The notes: generated by a model from the sequence alone, not told the origin. A DNA stretch of 64,000 bases from Halobacteriovoraceae bacterium (GCA_002713145.1 PAVS01000013.1:104694-168693); one strand, 5' to 3'. Shown: positions 27,316 through 36,815, numbered from the stretch's first letter. Numbers and translations: made by a program.

Positions 27316-27810
27316 TTACTCAGCACTCTCAGGAAAAACATCTGGTTTCATTTGAGCAGCAATAAAATTTTGCTCACCCACTTTTTCCAGTAAGCCAAGT
27401 TGAGTTTCTAGCCAATCGATATGCTCTTCTTCGCTTTCAAGAATAGAGCGAAAAAGATCTCTGGTGACATAATCAGCTTCTTCTTCACAGAGCTTAATAT
27501 GCTTTTTGAGAGCTGGAACAGCCTCATTTTCTACGGCAAGATCACTTTTTAAAAGCTCTTCTACATTTTGACCAATTTTGAGTTTTCCTAGTTTTTGTAA
27601 ATTCGGAAGTCCTTCAAGAAATAAAATTCTTTTGATGAGTTGGTCCGCATGCTTCATTTCATCGATAGAAGCTTCGTATTCTAATTTACCTAATTTCGCT
27701 AGGCCCCAATCCTCAAGCATACGCGCATGAAGGAAGTATTGATTAATGGCCGTGAGTTCTCTCGTTAAAACGTCATTAAGCGCATCGATAATATTTTGTG
27801 ATCCTTTCAT
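27316..27810 (-). CDS. bfr: Bacterioferritin
   Basis: 164 aa. It stores iron in a 24-mer shell with ferroxidase centres. Conserved ligands are visible: Glu in RELTAINQYF (about 18), Glu-x-x-His in IDEMKHAD (about 51-54, including Met52, which binds heme in Bfr), and Glu/His in EEEHIDW (about 127-130). The block RILFLEGLPNLQKLGKL matches closely. The start at 27810 is preferred over the upstream frame extension because GGGGAGAG sits 4 nt before it. It is downstream of bfd on the same strand. Confidence 0.95.
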   Translation of the reverse strand: MKGSQNIIDALNDVLTRELTAINQYFLHARMLEDWGLAKLGKLEYEASIDEMKHADQLIKRILFLEGLPNLQKLGKLKIGQNVEELLKSDLAVENEAVPALKKHIKLCEEEADYVTRDLFRSILESEEEHIDWLETQLGLLEKVGEQNFIAAQMKPDVFPESAE

Positions 27811-27872
27811 TGGTCTCTCCCCATTTAATTCAAGGGGTAGCATAAACTAAATGATTGGAATTGAGAAGAAAC

Positions 27873-28082
27873 TTAGACTGGTGATTTCTTAATTTTTGAA
27901 CTGTCTTGAGCTTTATGTTGTTGCTTATGATTTTGGCGATAGCTATTTATTGCATCTTGTAAACATACACCACATTCAGAACCCAAGCCTAATTTTTTAC
28001 AAGCTTCATTGAAATTAGCAGAAGTCTTAGTGGCTTCTTCTATTTGCTTATCAGTAATGGCTTTGCAGATGCATACATACAT
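27873..28082 (-). CDS. bfd: Bacterioferritin-associated ferredoxin
   Basis: 69 aa with a [2Fe-2S] BFD-like domain. The four Cys ligands are in MYVCICKA (C4, C6) and ECGVC (about C38, C41). Bfd reduces the bacterioferritin core to release iron. The ATG at 28082 gives the canonical N-terminus MYVCIC; AGAGG lies 8-12 nt upstream. It is 62 bp ahead of bfr, a common pair. The C-terminal 20 residues are a basic, His/Gln-rich tail. Confidence 0.93.
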   Translation of the reverse strand: MYVCICKAITDKQIEEATKTSANFNEACKKLGLGSECGVCLQDAINSYRQNHKQQHKAQDSSKIKKSPV

Positions 28083-28264
28083 ATTGTTACCTCTTGTACT
28101 CAAGTATAAAACATGTTCGGCATATCAAACAAGTGTATTTAGCATAATATAAAGATTTTTCATAGGAAACAAATGATTTTAAGTAGTTAGCATTAATCTT
28201 TTATGTTAGTTTGGTGGTAAAAAATACGCACAATATTAACATTTGCCTAGCTTAGAAGGCGTTT

Positions 28265-29299
28265 ATGCAGCTCAGTGAACTCAAAAATAACTTACTCACC
28301 AGCACTTTGAGCGAAGCAAAGCTGGTTCAAAAGATTCATACTCTCAGTCAGAACTTTACCCAAAGTAGAGAGAGAATTTCAGATTACCTAACAGACCCTG
28401 CTCTGATCAGTGCCTACACTTATTTTTATCTTCCTACTAATATGGCAAAAATGCCTGTGATTCTGGATAAGCTGGGTAAACGTATTGAAGACTTTAATGA
28501 TTATGAAATTATTGATTATGGCTGTGGTCCTGGCACTTATTTGATGGCGCTGCTTGCAAATGGAATAAAGGCAAAGAGATTAGTAGGTGTAGAGACAGCT
28601 GAGCTTATGCGCAAGCAAGCTCAAAAACTATTTCAAACATTTCACCCAGAAGAAAATATAGAGTTACTGTCAGCTTATAAAGAACAAGAAAACTCGATAG
28701 ATCAAAAGAAGCTTCTCATTTTTAGTCATAGTGCTAATGAGATGAGTGAAATTGAAGTCAAAGAGATCATAAAAAAAATTAATCCAAAGGAAGTCTTATT
28801 TATTGAGCCAGGAACAAAATCTTTTTTTACTAAAATGAAAAGCCTACGTACTCATCTCATTGAAAATACTTTTCATGCCCTTTACCCTTGTCCCAGCAAT
28901 CATCCATGCCCCATGAGTGATCAAGATTGGTGTCATCAAATTTTAAAAGTCTCTCTGGATGATGATGTTAAAAGACTTTGCCAGCTGGTCAAGCGAGATA
29001 GGCTCTACCAACCCGTTTCTCTTTTTTATTTCGCTCAAAGCAGTGATCGTGGGGATCAAGGACTGAAAAGAGTGGTGCAAGTTTTTGAGGAAACTAAGTT
29101 TTCACTTGAATTTAACCTGTGTGAGTCAAGTGCTACAACTAACCAATTAACTCATTTGCAGTTGATGAAAAAAAACTTAGACAAACGCGATATTAAAGAT
29201 TTACGCCAAGTTTACGCTGGAGACCAACTTGGCTATACTATAGATAAAAAACTGCCAAACGGTGTCGTAAGGGGAGCTCTTGGAGCAATTAAAAAATAA
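28265..29299 (+). CDS. Rsm22-like SAM-dependent methyltransferase
   Basis: 344 aa. The SAM-binding motif is EIIDYGCGPGTYLMAL (about 80-95). The second motif is LIFSHSANEM, and FIEPGTKSFFTKM follows. A Cys cluster typical of the Rsm22/mitoribosomal small-subunit methyltransferase family is present (YPCPSNHPCPM, QDWCHQ, about 200-222). It may modify rRNA or assist small-subunit assembly, probably with a metal or Fe-S centre; the reaction is inferred from the family. Its last 20 nt overlap the receiver-domain gene. Confidence 0.85.
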   Translation: MQLSELKNNLLTSTLSEAKLVQKIHTLSQNFTQSRERISDYLTDPALISAYTYFYLPTNMAKMPVILDKLGKRIEDFNDYEIIDYGCGPGTYLMALLANGIKAKRLVGVETAELMRKQAQKLFQTFHPEENIELLSAYKEQENSIDQKKLLIFSHSANEMSEIEVKEIIKKINPKEVLFIEPGTKSFFTKMKSLRTHLIENTFHALYPCPSNHPCPMSDQDWCHQILKVSLDDDVKRLCQLVKRDRLYQPVSLFYFAQSSDRGDQGLKRVVQVFEETKFSLEFNLCESSATTNQLTHLQLMKKNLDKRDIKDLRQVYAGDQLGYTIDKKLPNGVVRGALGAIKK

Positions 29300-29648
29300 G
29301 AATATTTTAGTGGTTGATGATGAAGTTCTCATCCAAGAGATCATAAAAGAGCTATTAGAAAGCTATGGGATGAAGGTGACCACTGCAGGGAACGGTCTCG
29401 AGGCTTTTGAACTTATAAAAAAAGAAACTTTCGATTTAGTGATCTCTGATATTAGAATGCCAGAATGTAGTGGCTTAGAACTTTTAAAGCTTATCAATGC
29501 CTATGATTCGAGCGCTCCTGAAGTTATTCTTGTTACAGCTTTTAATGATATCAGTGCTGAGAGGGCCAAAAGCTTAGGGGCCAAGGGCCTGTTTCTAAAG
29601 CCTGGGGCCATTGAAAATATCATCGATGTTATTCGCGAAAGTCTTTAA
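29280..29648 (+). CDS. Single-domain response regulator (receiver only)
   Basis: 122 aa, a complete CheY-like receiver with no output domain. The acidic pocket is VVDDE (about 11-15), the phosphoacceptor Asp is in ISDIRMPE (about 55), then VTAFND and FLKPG with the conserved Lys (about 104). The start is TTG at 29280, with GGGGAG 3 nt upstream, inside the end of the Rsm22-like gene, so the two are coupled. The last 4 nt overlap the convergent MscS gene. No sensor kinase is nearby. Confidence 0.9.
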   Translation: MEQLKNKNILVVDDEVLIQEIIKELLESYGMKVTTAGNGLEAFELIKKETFDLVISDIRMPECSGLELLKLINAYDSSAPEVILVTAFNDISAERAKSLGAKGLFLKPGAIENIIDVIRESL

Positions 29649-31336
29649 CCTCTCTCTATATCATTTTTCCCAAAATGCTCTTCATCTTGAACATTACTTC
29701 TTGGGTTCTTTAAAGTGAGAGGGGCTTTAGTCACTTCGCTAGCACTTTGTCTTCCTATGGCCCTAAATTCCCCTTCAAGTTTTTGTTTCAATACTTTTTC
29801 TTCTTGAAACATATGAATGGTTTGGGTTGGAAAAGCAAAGCTCACATTAATTTTCTCAGCAAGCCTGAGAATATCAATAAGGAGTCGGTGTTTTTCGGCC
29901 AATTCGCGAGCGTAGTCATCCGTCTCCCAATAGCAGATCACCTTAACGTTGAGAGAGAAATCTCCAAAGCTTTCGAAATAGACATGAAAGGAATCTTTGC
30001 GTGTCCATTTGTGATTGATAATGATCTGTCTTATCCCTTCGCAGAAAGCTTCGATTTTTTCTGCGGGTGTGTCGTATTCAAGGCCTAGGGCTGTCACGAC
30101 TCTGCGGTAGCGTCTCTTCCCTTTATTATCAATGGGGCGATTCATAAGCTCCCCATTTGAAATAGTAATAAGGGAGTCATTAAAGGTTCTAATACGGGTG
30201 GAGCGGAATCCGACTTCATCTACAATTCCTTCTACATCACCGGCCGTGATGATATCTCCGATATCAAAAGGTCTATCGAGAACGAGCATGATAGATCCAA
30301 AAAAATTAGCCAGGGTGTCCTTAGCCGCAAAAGCGAAAGCTAAACCTCCAATCCCAAGACCAGCTATAAGACCAGTGACATCAATCGTGAGAGAGTTGGC
30401 GATGAGAATTCCTCCCAAAATGTAGATGATGACAAAAGCGGTTTTGGAAAGAAGAGGGATGATAATATCATCGAACTTTGATTCAGTACTTTTTGCTCGG
30501 TCAGTGAAATAAAATGTCATGAGATCTATCAGTCTATGACCCAGCCACACACAGTAAAAACTCATAACGATATAAAGTATTCTCTTTGTCGTGGCAATTG
30601 TTGTGGGTTGAAATTCGAGCAGAGGAATAAGTTGCAAAAGCACTGTCCAAAAGACAATTTTTTCTAAAGGCTTAAGAGCATACTGAAGTTTTGCACTGGA
30701 ATAATCTTTCACCACCTTGAAGGATTTACTGAGTATGATGCGAAGAACTTTATCAAAAACAGTTTTGACGATAAGAGAAAATATGATGACGACGAGTAGG
30801 GCAAGCCACTGCCAGTTATAAAATAAAAATGCTTTTTCTGAAAATATTGGGGGGAGTTCAGTCTTTATTCTATCAGTAAGGGTATTAAGCTTGAGTACAC
30901 CGGCCACAAGCTGATTGCCTTGAAGAGCTTCTCGATATAACTTAAGGGATTCAAGAGTGTCTCTGGAGAAATACCATTTTGAATCTTTTTGAATCAGAGA
31001 TATTTCTAACGATTCATCATTAAAAGATCTTTCATCAAAGTACCATTTAGATCCTTCAAAAGAGGCTGGGATTTGATCATAATCAACTTTCTTTATTCTA
31101 TCTAAAGTTTTAATCAATTGGTTGGCATAAGACTTACCAATATCGTATCTAAGTAGTGGGTCTTTCTCAGCAATATCGAGAGTCTCTATGGCCTTGGAAT
31201 AGTGAGTGCTTAAGGGAGCAACATTATTTTTTACTTTGACCATGGCCTTTAAGAAGATACGCATTGTTTCTCTTGGGTTTTCCCCACTGGCGTAAACTTG
31301 AGTACTTAACAGCACGAGTAAAATTAAAAACTTCAT
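29645..31336 (-). CDS. Mechanosensitive channel, MscS family, with long periplasmic N-terminus
   Basis: 563 aa. A signal peptide or first helix (LLVLLSTQVYA) leads into a periplasmic helical domain of about 160 residues, then about five helices. The pore helix TM3 reads GLGIGGLAFAFAAKDTLANFFGS (about 325-347). The beta domain GDIITAGDVEGIVDEVGFRSTRIRTFND follows, then the C-terminal alpha/beta cage. Such channels release solutes during osmotic downshock. It is larger than E. coli MscS (286 aa), resembling YbdG/YnaI-type members. Confidence 0.92.
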   Translation of the reverse strand: MKFLILLVLLSTQVYASGENPRETMRIFLKAMVKVKNNVAPLSTHYSKAIETLDIAEKDPLLRYDIGKSYANQLIKTLDRIKKVDYDQIPASFEGSKWYFDERSFNDESLEISLIQKDSKWYFSRDTLESLKLYREALQGNQLVAGVLKLNTLTDRIKTELPPIFSEKAFLFYNWQWLALLVVIIFSLIVKTVFDKVLRIILSKSFKVVKDYSSAKLQYALKPLEKIVFWTVLLQLIPLLEFQPTTIATTKRILYIVMSFYCVWLGHRLIDLMTFYFTDRAKSTESKFDDIIIPLLSKTAFVIIYILGGILIANSLTIDVTGLIAGLGIGGLAFAFAAKDTLANFFGSIMLVLDRPFDIGDIITAGDVEGIVDEVGFRSTRIRTFNDSLITISNGELMNRPIDNKGKRRYRRVVTALGLEYDTPAEKIEAFCEGIRQIIINHKWTRKDSFHVYFESFGDFSLNVKVICYWETDDYARELAEKHRLLIDILRLAEKINVSFAFPTQTIHMFQEEKVLKQKLEGEFRAIGRQSASEVTKAPLTLKNPRSNVQDEEHFGKNDIERG

Positions 31337-31412
31337 GAAATCCCTTTTTTAAATAATTTTCCCTTATTCTAAAAACTCCCTTAACACTTGTCATTAAAAA
31401 ATCTAGTAGAGT

Positions 31413-31440
31413 CTTGACATGCATCATTTTGCTCCCATCT
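31413..31440 (+). promoter_or_regulatory. σ32-like heat-shock promoter
   Basis: CTTGACA (31413-31419) and CCCATCT (31434-31440) are separated by 14 bp, close to the CTTGAA/CCCATnT pattern of proteobacterial σ32 promoters. It lies 34 bp before the start of the ClpB-like gene, a typical heat-shock target. Confidence 0.6.
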
Positions 31441-31473
31441 TAAGAATGTAAATGATTAGCGAGGAAAAAAGAT

Positions 31474-33828
31474 ATGGATAAATTTGATAAAATTGTAAGT
31501 GGCGCACTTGAAATAGCCACCTCAAAAGCGATGGAGTTAAAAAATACAGAACTTGCTCCTGTGCATTTACTATGGGGACTTATAAATAATCCAAGTTCAT
31601 TTATAAGTAAAAAAGTTCAAAAAGATAATGAGCAAGTGAAAACGATGCTGAAGAGTCTGCCGACGACTTCACAAAGCCTCACCGCCGATAGAATCCCACC
31701 CAATGGACGCTTGAGTTCTTGGTTAACTCAGGCGTCTTCAAACGCAACTCAAGCGGGAAGAACTTCCATGGGTGAAAAAGACCTGCTTAAATTTTTACCC
31801 CAGGTTTTTCCTAATTTAGATATTGATTACTCTGACTTTGCAGTGGATAGCGAAGAAACTGAAATCCCAGCTTTTTTAGTTAACTTAAATGATAAAGCTT
31901 CTGCGGGTAAACTCGATCCAGTCATTGGGCGGACAAAAGAAATTCGTGCGGTCATGGAAATTTTAGGGCGAAGATCAAAAAATAACCCGGTGATGGTGGG
32001 ACCTGCTGGTGTCGGGAAGACTGCCATTATTGAAGGTTTGGCCGAAGCCATTGTGAAGGGAAATGTTCCCGACGTTCTTAAAGGGAAGACCGTTTTCAGT
32101 TTAGATCTTGGGGCCCTTATGGCCGGAACAAAATACCGAGGAGAATTTGAAGAAAGAATTCAAGCGCTTTTAAAATTTGCTAAAGAAGGTGCTGGAAATT
32201 ATATCATTTTTATAGATGAGATCCATCAAATTATAGGAGCGGGAAAAACGGATGGGGCTATGGATGCTGCCAACTTATTAAAGCCTGCTTTGTCACGAGG
32301 AGAACTTCATTGTATAGGGGCCACTACTTTTGATGAATTTCAAAAGTATATCTTAAAAGATCCTGCACTCGAGAGACGTTTTAGACAGGTCCCTGTACAT
32401 GAACCTACTAAAGAGGATTCGATTGAAATTCTTATGGGGATTCGAGATAAATTCGAAGCTCACCATGGGATTAAAATTACTGATGAAGCAATTTATGCAG
32501 CGGTCATGCTTTCCGATCAATATATAACAGATAAAAATCTTCCGGATAAAGCGATTGATCTGATCGACGAATCCGCTTCTGCCTTAAAACTATCGGCGGA
32601 GGCGATGCCAGCCGAGCTAGAGCTTTTGCAATCAGAAATTCGAAATAAAAAAATTCTAGCTCAAGTGGAGAAGAATGAAGAACTAGAAAAAGAAGTGCTC
32701 AAACTTCAGAAAAAATTTGATGAAGGTTTTGTGAAGTGGGAAGAAACCGTAAACTCTTTAAAGAAAGTAGGAGAGATAAAAAACCGTCTCGATCGCTTGC
32801 GTTTTGATATGGAAAAAGCTGAGCGTGAACAAAATTATGAAGAAGCTTCAAAGCTTAAATACTCTTTAATTCCAGAAGTGGAAAAAGAGTTAGAACAATA
32901 TGCCCATGATTGGGAGCTCTCTAAGCGCAATATCGCAGAAATTATAGCCAGACATACTGGGGTGCCAACAGAGAAGATTCTTAAATCAAAACAAGAAAGC
33001 TTACTCCATCTAGAAGAGAATTTAAAAAAGCGTGTCTATGGACAATCTGAAGCTTTACATGAAATAAGTGAGTCACTTCTTGCGAGTTATGCAGGTCTAA
33101 CTGATCCTAGCAAACCACTGGGCTCATTTCTTCTCAAAGGTCCTACAGGAGTAGGAAAAACAGAAACAGCTAAAGCTCTTGCGGCATTTCTCTTTGATAA
33201 TGAAGAGAATATCATAAGACTAGATATGAGTGAATTCTCAGAAAAACATTCGGTGGCCAAGCTCATTGGAGCCCCAGCGGGTTATATTGGCTATGATGAT
33301 GGGGGAGTTCTCACTGAAGCGGTCAGACGCAAGCCTTACTCAGTAATTCTCTTCGATGAAATCGAAAAAGCTCACCCGGATTTTAGTGATATTTTATTGC
33401 AACTGCTTGATGATGGTAGGCTCACTGATAATAAAGGGCGTACTATAAGCTTTAAAAATACCATAGTTCTTTTAACGACGAACTCTAAAAATTTAGACCT
33501 CGATTTTAAACCGGAAGTTCTTGGACGTTTAGATGGAATCTTGGATTATAAAGCTCTTGATCGTAGTGTCATGAAAGATCTCGTGTCTAAACAGATTGCA
33601 CTTCTCAATGAGCGAGTGAAATCGAATAAAATGCATATTAGCTTTAGTGATGACGTGATTAAAAAACTGGCAGAAATTGGTTATGATGAGAAATTTGGTG
33701 CAAGACCCCTTGCCGCAACTTTTAATCGTCTGATTGTTAGACCTCTTTCTAAATATATTCTCAAAGGAGAGGGTGTGAGTGAGCCTCAATTTGTGCTTGA
33801 GAATGATGAGATCACTTTAAAAGTTTAA
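31474..33828 (+). CDS. ClpB-like AAA+ disaggregase/Clp ATPase
   Basis: 784 aa with two AAA+ modules. N-terminal Clp repeats (about 1-130) precede NBD1 with Walker A GPAGVGKTA (about 176) and Walker B IIFIDEIH (about 247). A coiled-coil middle segment (about 385-480, rich in Glu/Lys/Leu) follows. NBD2 has GPTGVGKTE (about 556) and VILFDEIEKAHP (about 624), and the C-terminal block FGARPLAATFNR is present. No IGF/IGL ClpP-docking loop is visible, which favours a ClpB-type disaggregase over ClpA/ClpC. The middle segment is shorter than in ClpB (total about 860 aa). The sensor block reads FKPEVLGRLDG where FRPEFLNRID is usual. Confidence 0.88.
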   Translation: MDKFDKIVSGALEIATSKAMELKNTELAPVHLLWGLINNPSSFISKKVQKDNEQVKTMLKSLPTTSQSLTADRIPPNGRLSSWLTQASSNATQAGRTSMGEKDLLKFLPQVFPNLDIDYSDFAVDSEETEIPAFLVNLNDKASAGKLDPVIGRTKEIRAVMEILGRRSKNNPVMVGPAGVGKTAIIEGLAEAIVKGNVPDVLKGKTVFSLDLGALMAGTKYRGEFEERIQALLKFAKEGAGNYIIFIDEIHQIIGAGKTDGAMDAANLLKPALSRGELHCIGATTFDEFQKYILKDPALERRFRQVPVHEPTKEDSIEILMGIRDKFEAHHGIKITDEAIYAAVMLSDQYITDKNLPDKAIDLIDESASALKLSAEAMPAELELLQSEIRNKKILAQVEKNEELEKEVLKLQKKFDEGFVKWEETVNSLKKVGEIKNRLDRLRFDMEKAEREQNYEEASKLKYSLIPEVEKELEQYAHDWELSKRNIAEIIARHTGVPTEKILKSKQESLLHLEENLKKRVYGQSEALHEISESLLASYAGLTDPSKPLGSFLLKGPTGVGKTETAKALAAFLFDNEENIIRLDMSEFSEKHSVAKLIGAPAGYIGYDDGGVLTEAVRRKPYSVILFDEIEKAHPDFSDILLQLLDDGRLTDNKGRTISFKNTIVLLTTNSKNLDLDFKPEVLGRLDGILDYKALDRSVMKDLVSKQIALLNERVKSNKMHISFSDDVIKKLAEIGYDEKFGARPLAATFNRLIVRPLSKYILKGEGVSEPQFVLENDEITLKV

Positions 33829-33830
33829 GC

Positions 33831-34850
33831 TTATTTTTCATACCAATAGGTGACTCTCACCTCTGAACCAGCAGCTGGAGGTGAGTCCATTTTGATGGCG
33901 TTTGTTGTGTATTCCCAACCCGTCTTCTGTTCAACGCCGTTGATATAAACTTTGACTGTTTCACCAGCAATCTTTCTATTTTTATTCAGGGAGTGATCAT
34001 AGACTAAATCTTTGATGGTGTTACCAATATTTTCTAGTATGGCATCAAAAGGCTCATGAATATTACTGCGAATACCTCCTGTCAGTTGAGCTAACTCTAG
34101 ATAGCGATTTCCAATATCACCCTCTGTATGTTGAGAATATTGAACCTCTTCGATAGCCACAATTGGATAAAACTTAGTGTTTGCAGGATCAGACTTTAAG
34201 TTTTGAAATTTTTGCGCCCACTGTGCAATAGTAATATCGTTATTATTTGTGTCTTTGAAAGACTGTTCGGGTTCATCGGAAACTAAAATATAAACGGATA
34301 AAGTTTCATCGCCACCAAACCAGTTGGGATCATTTTCAACCATGGTGAAGGCGGACTCAAGACATCGTTCATCACCACTTCCACCATCACCAACTTTGAC
34401 TGCTTTTTTAAAATTCTCTTTAAAGAGAGTGAGATCGGATTCAGCAGCATAAGAGGTGAGATCATAATCTTCCCATTTGTCTTTATCATTTCGGTATGCT
34501 TCTGTGGTTGTCACTCCCATCTTAAAAGGAAAGTCGGACTTCCCGTTGACAAGAAAAGTATCAATAAAAGAATCAAAGCTTTCAGCTAGTTTTGTTTGGT
34601 TATTCTCCATTGAACCTGAGTTATCAATAACCCAAATAATTTCTACTTCTTGAGATTTAGTTGTCGCGGTTTGAATGAACTTTTCTTCAGCAAAATTTAA
34701 ATTCTCTCTTTGATCTTGATCAAGTCCATCAATATAAATAGGCATATCTGTGGTGTTAAACTCAGTTGCCTCTTGTGGAGGCCTGCATGAAGTGAGTAGC
34801 AACACCAGGTTGATGGATAAAAAGGAATTTTGTAGCAATTTTTTAAGCAT
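33831..34850 (-). CDS. VWA-domain lipoprotein
   Basis: 339 aa. The signal peptide ends in the lipobox LLTSC. A von Willebrand A domain begins near residue 75 with the MIDAS motif VIDNSGSMENN (DxSxS). Later blocks (GDGGSGDERCLESAF, YILVSDEPEQSF) fit the rest of the MIDAS site. The start at 34850 is used because the lipoprotein signal begins there and a G/A-rich site (GGGGGAAAAA) precedes it; the frame extends further upstream without reason. The protein probably mediates metal-dependent adhesion at the cell surface or in the periplasm. Ligand unknown. Confidence 0.85.
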   Translation of the reverse strand: MLKKLLQNSFLSINLVLLLTSCRPPQEATEFNTTDMPIYIDGLDQDQRENLNFAEEKFIQTATTKSQEVEIIWVIDNSGSMENNQTKLAESFDSFIDTFLVNGKSDFPFKMGVTTTEAYRNDKDKWEDYDLTSYAAESDLTLFKENFKKAVKVGDGGSGDERCLESAFTMVENDPNWFGGDETLSVYILVSDEPEQSFKDTNNNDITIAQWAQKFQNLKSDPANTKFYPIVAIEEVQYSQHTEGDIGNRYLELAQLTGGIRSNIHEPFDAILENIGNTIKDLVYDHSLNKNRKIAGETVKVYINGVEQKTGWEYTTNAIKMDSPPAAGSEVRVTYWYEK

Positions 34851-34998
34851 TTTTTCCCCCGCTTTATAGCTTGAACTTATTTTAGATCCTGCAGGTGTTG
34901 GTGGAAGATTATATGTCAAGAACACCTGTTTTTACGGATACTTAGGTCTTTTAAAGTTTAAGGGAGAGAGAAAAAGTGACAAAAAAAATGGTCAAAAA

Positions 34999-35622
34999 CT
35001 AAAGATCCTCAAAAACATAATTAAGTTTCTGGGCTATTTCGGTTTGTTGTTCAGAACTTAATTTTAGTCCATCTAAGCTGATTCTTTTAAGCTTTTTAAG
35101 TTTGAGGATTAAATCCGAATCAATTTCATGGATAGGGTTTCTATTCACATTGAGTTCTTCAAGGTTAATAAGATTAAGGATAGCGGTAGGGATATGATCG
35201 AGATGATTATCCGCTAAGTTTAACACCTCAAGAGTTTCAAGTTGTTCTAAATGAGCAGGTAAACCTTTAAGCTTATTTTTATTTAATAACAAATGCTTTA
35301 ATGACAAAGACATTCCAACTGAGAGATGAATTTTTTTTATTTCACATCCTGCTAGACTTAAGGTTTGCAGTTTTGGGAGAGTCATCACTTCAAGGGGTAC
35401 TTCTTGAAGCCCGGGGGAGGTAATATAAAGGACTCTTAAATGAGAGAGCTCTTTAATATGTGCTTGAATATGTTCTAGAGTCGTACTTTGAATATAAAGA
35501 GTTTCCAGATTGATTAATTGAAAGAGTTCATCTGGCAATTTTTCGCCGGAGACTTTGAGTTTGAGAGTTGTGGCAAGTTCTGGTGTTTTGAGTGCTTGTT
35601 TTAAGCTTTTAAACATCGCCAC
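34999..35622 (-). CDS. Leucine-rich repeat protein
   Basis: 207 aa with about six LRR units of 22-23 residues (LETLYIQSTTLEHI, LRVLYITSPGLQEV, LQTLSLAGCEIKKI, LKHLLLNKNKLKGL, LEVLNLADNHLDHI, LEELNVNRNPIHEI). There is no signal peptide, so it is cytosolic. The start is GTG at 35622, 2 nt after the serB stop; an ATG at 35616 is an equally plausible start. It is the third gene of a pgsA-serB-LRR minus-strand operon. LRR proteins bind partner proteins; the target is unknown. Confidence 0.82.
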   Translation of the reverse strand: MAMFKSLKQALKTPELATTLKLKVSGEKLPDELFQLINLETLYIQSTTLEHIQAHIKELSHLRVLYITSPGLQEVPLEVMTLPKLQTLSLAGCEIKKIHLSVGMSLSLKHLLLNKNKLKGLPAHLEQLETLEVLNLADNHLDHIPTAILNLINLEELNVNRNPIHEIDSDLILKLKKLKRISLDGLKLSSEQQTEIAQKLNYVFEDL

Positions 35623-35624
35623 TT

Positions 35625-36806
35625 TTAAATCCCATGGATCCCTAGAAAATAGAGGATACTTGTCATGGGGCCATGGCTCATATGTTGTTCCGCATTTTCT
35701 CGCACAATTTGTTTGGCGTGAAAGGCTATACCCAGTCCAGCTTTTGAGAGCATCGGAAGATCGTTAGCCCCATCCCCAATAGCGACCACTTGTTCGAGAT
35801 TAATCCCTTCTTGTTGGCTTAAGAGATCCACTAGCATGGCTTTTTTCTCCGCATTCACAATAGAGCCTTTAACAAGTCCAGTGAGTTCACCATTTACAAT
35901 ATCCAGTTCATTGGCAAAGGCATAATCAAGACCAAGTCTTTCTTTAAAAGCGTTAGCAAAGAAATTAAATCCCCCTGACACGATAGCGACCTTATATCCT
36001 AGAGACTTAACGGTTTTAACAAATTCTTCAACACCTTCTGTATAGCGGATATTATCTAAGATGCCTTTGAGCTGATCTTCTTTAAGACCTTTGAGCAGGG
36101 CCACTCTTTGTTTAAGTGATTCATCAAAATCGATTTCACCATTCATGGCTTTCTCAGTTATTTCGTGAACCTTTTCTCCCACTCCATGAACCTTGGCCAT
36201 TTCTACAATGACTTCAGATTGAATAAGTGTGGAATCCATATCAAAAACAATTAGACGTTTATTTCTTCTCCATACATCATCTCGAAGGAGAGCGATATCA
36301 GTGGCATGACGAGTTGAGATTTCCATCAACTCTTTTTTCACCACAGGCCAATCCACATGTTCTGCATGGGCACTGGCCATAATATCTAGAGATTTGAATT
36401 CTTCATCTGTCACGTTATCAATTCTACGAATATTAATATTATTTTTTGCGAGAGTGGATGAGACCTCATAGAGAAAGCCTGCCGTCAGACCTTTTAAGGC
36501 CACACAACTAATAATATACCGATGCCCTTTGGGGTGAGTGAGCTGTTGTTCGGCGACATATTCAAAATCTAGGTCCATATTCATCTGCTTAGCAACAAAG
36601 AGCAGGTCTTTGAGCAGGGGAGAGTCCTTTGCGTTTTCAGCAAACTCAAAATCTAAAAGAAAACTCAATGAGAGGAGACCATGAGTGATGGCCTGTCCCA
36701 TATCAGTGATGCGAACACCTGAGTTCATAATACATTTCATAAGTTCAGCAGTAATACCTGGATGGTCGGGACCGGAAACTGTAACTAAAATTTGGCTCTC
36801 ACTCAT
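35625..36806 (-). CDS. serB: Phosphoserine phosphatase with N-terminal ACT domains
   Basis: 393 aa. It dephosphorylates phosphoserine to serine. Residues 1-165 contain two ACT-like domains (VSGPDHPGITAEL and YIISCVALKGLTAGFLYE). The HAD phosphatase core starts with VFDMDSTLIQSE (DxDST nucleophile, about 195), then IVSGGFNFFA and GDGANDLPML. The length and order match the ACT-SerB form of other bacteria. It is 9 bp downstream of pgsA. Confidence 0.95.
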   Translation of the reverse strand: MSESQILVTVSGPDHPGITAELMKCIMNSGVRITDMGQAITHGLLSLSFLLDFEFAENAKDSPLLKDLLFVAKQMNMDLDFEYVAEQQLTHPKGHRYIISCVALKGLTAGFLYEVSSTLAKNNINIRRIDNVTDEEFKSLDIMASAHAEHVDWPVVKKELMEISTRHATDIALLRDDVWRRNKRLIVFDMDSTLIQSEVIVEMAKVHGVGEKVHEITEKAMNGEIDFDESLKQRVALLKGLKEDQLKGILDNIRYTEGVEEFVKTVKSLGYKVAIVSGGFNFFANAFKERLGLDYAFANELDIVNGELTGLVKGSIVNAEKKAMLVDLLSQQEGINLEQVVAIGDGANDLPMLSKAGLGIAFHAKQIVRENAEQHMSHGPMTSILYFLGIHGI

Positions 36807-36815
36807 AGAATTAAC

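Noticed and set aside
28104..28264. Fur box ahead of bfd
   Set aside because: I could not find a convincing 19-bp Fur palindrome in this stretch.
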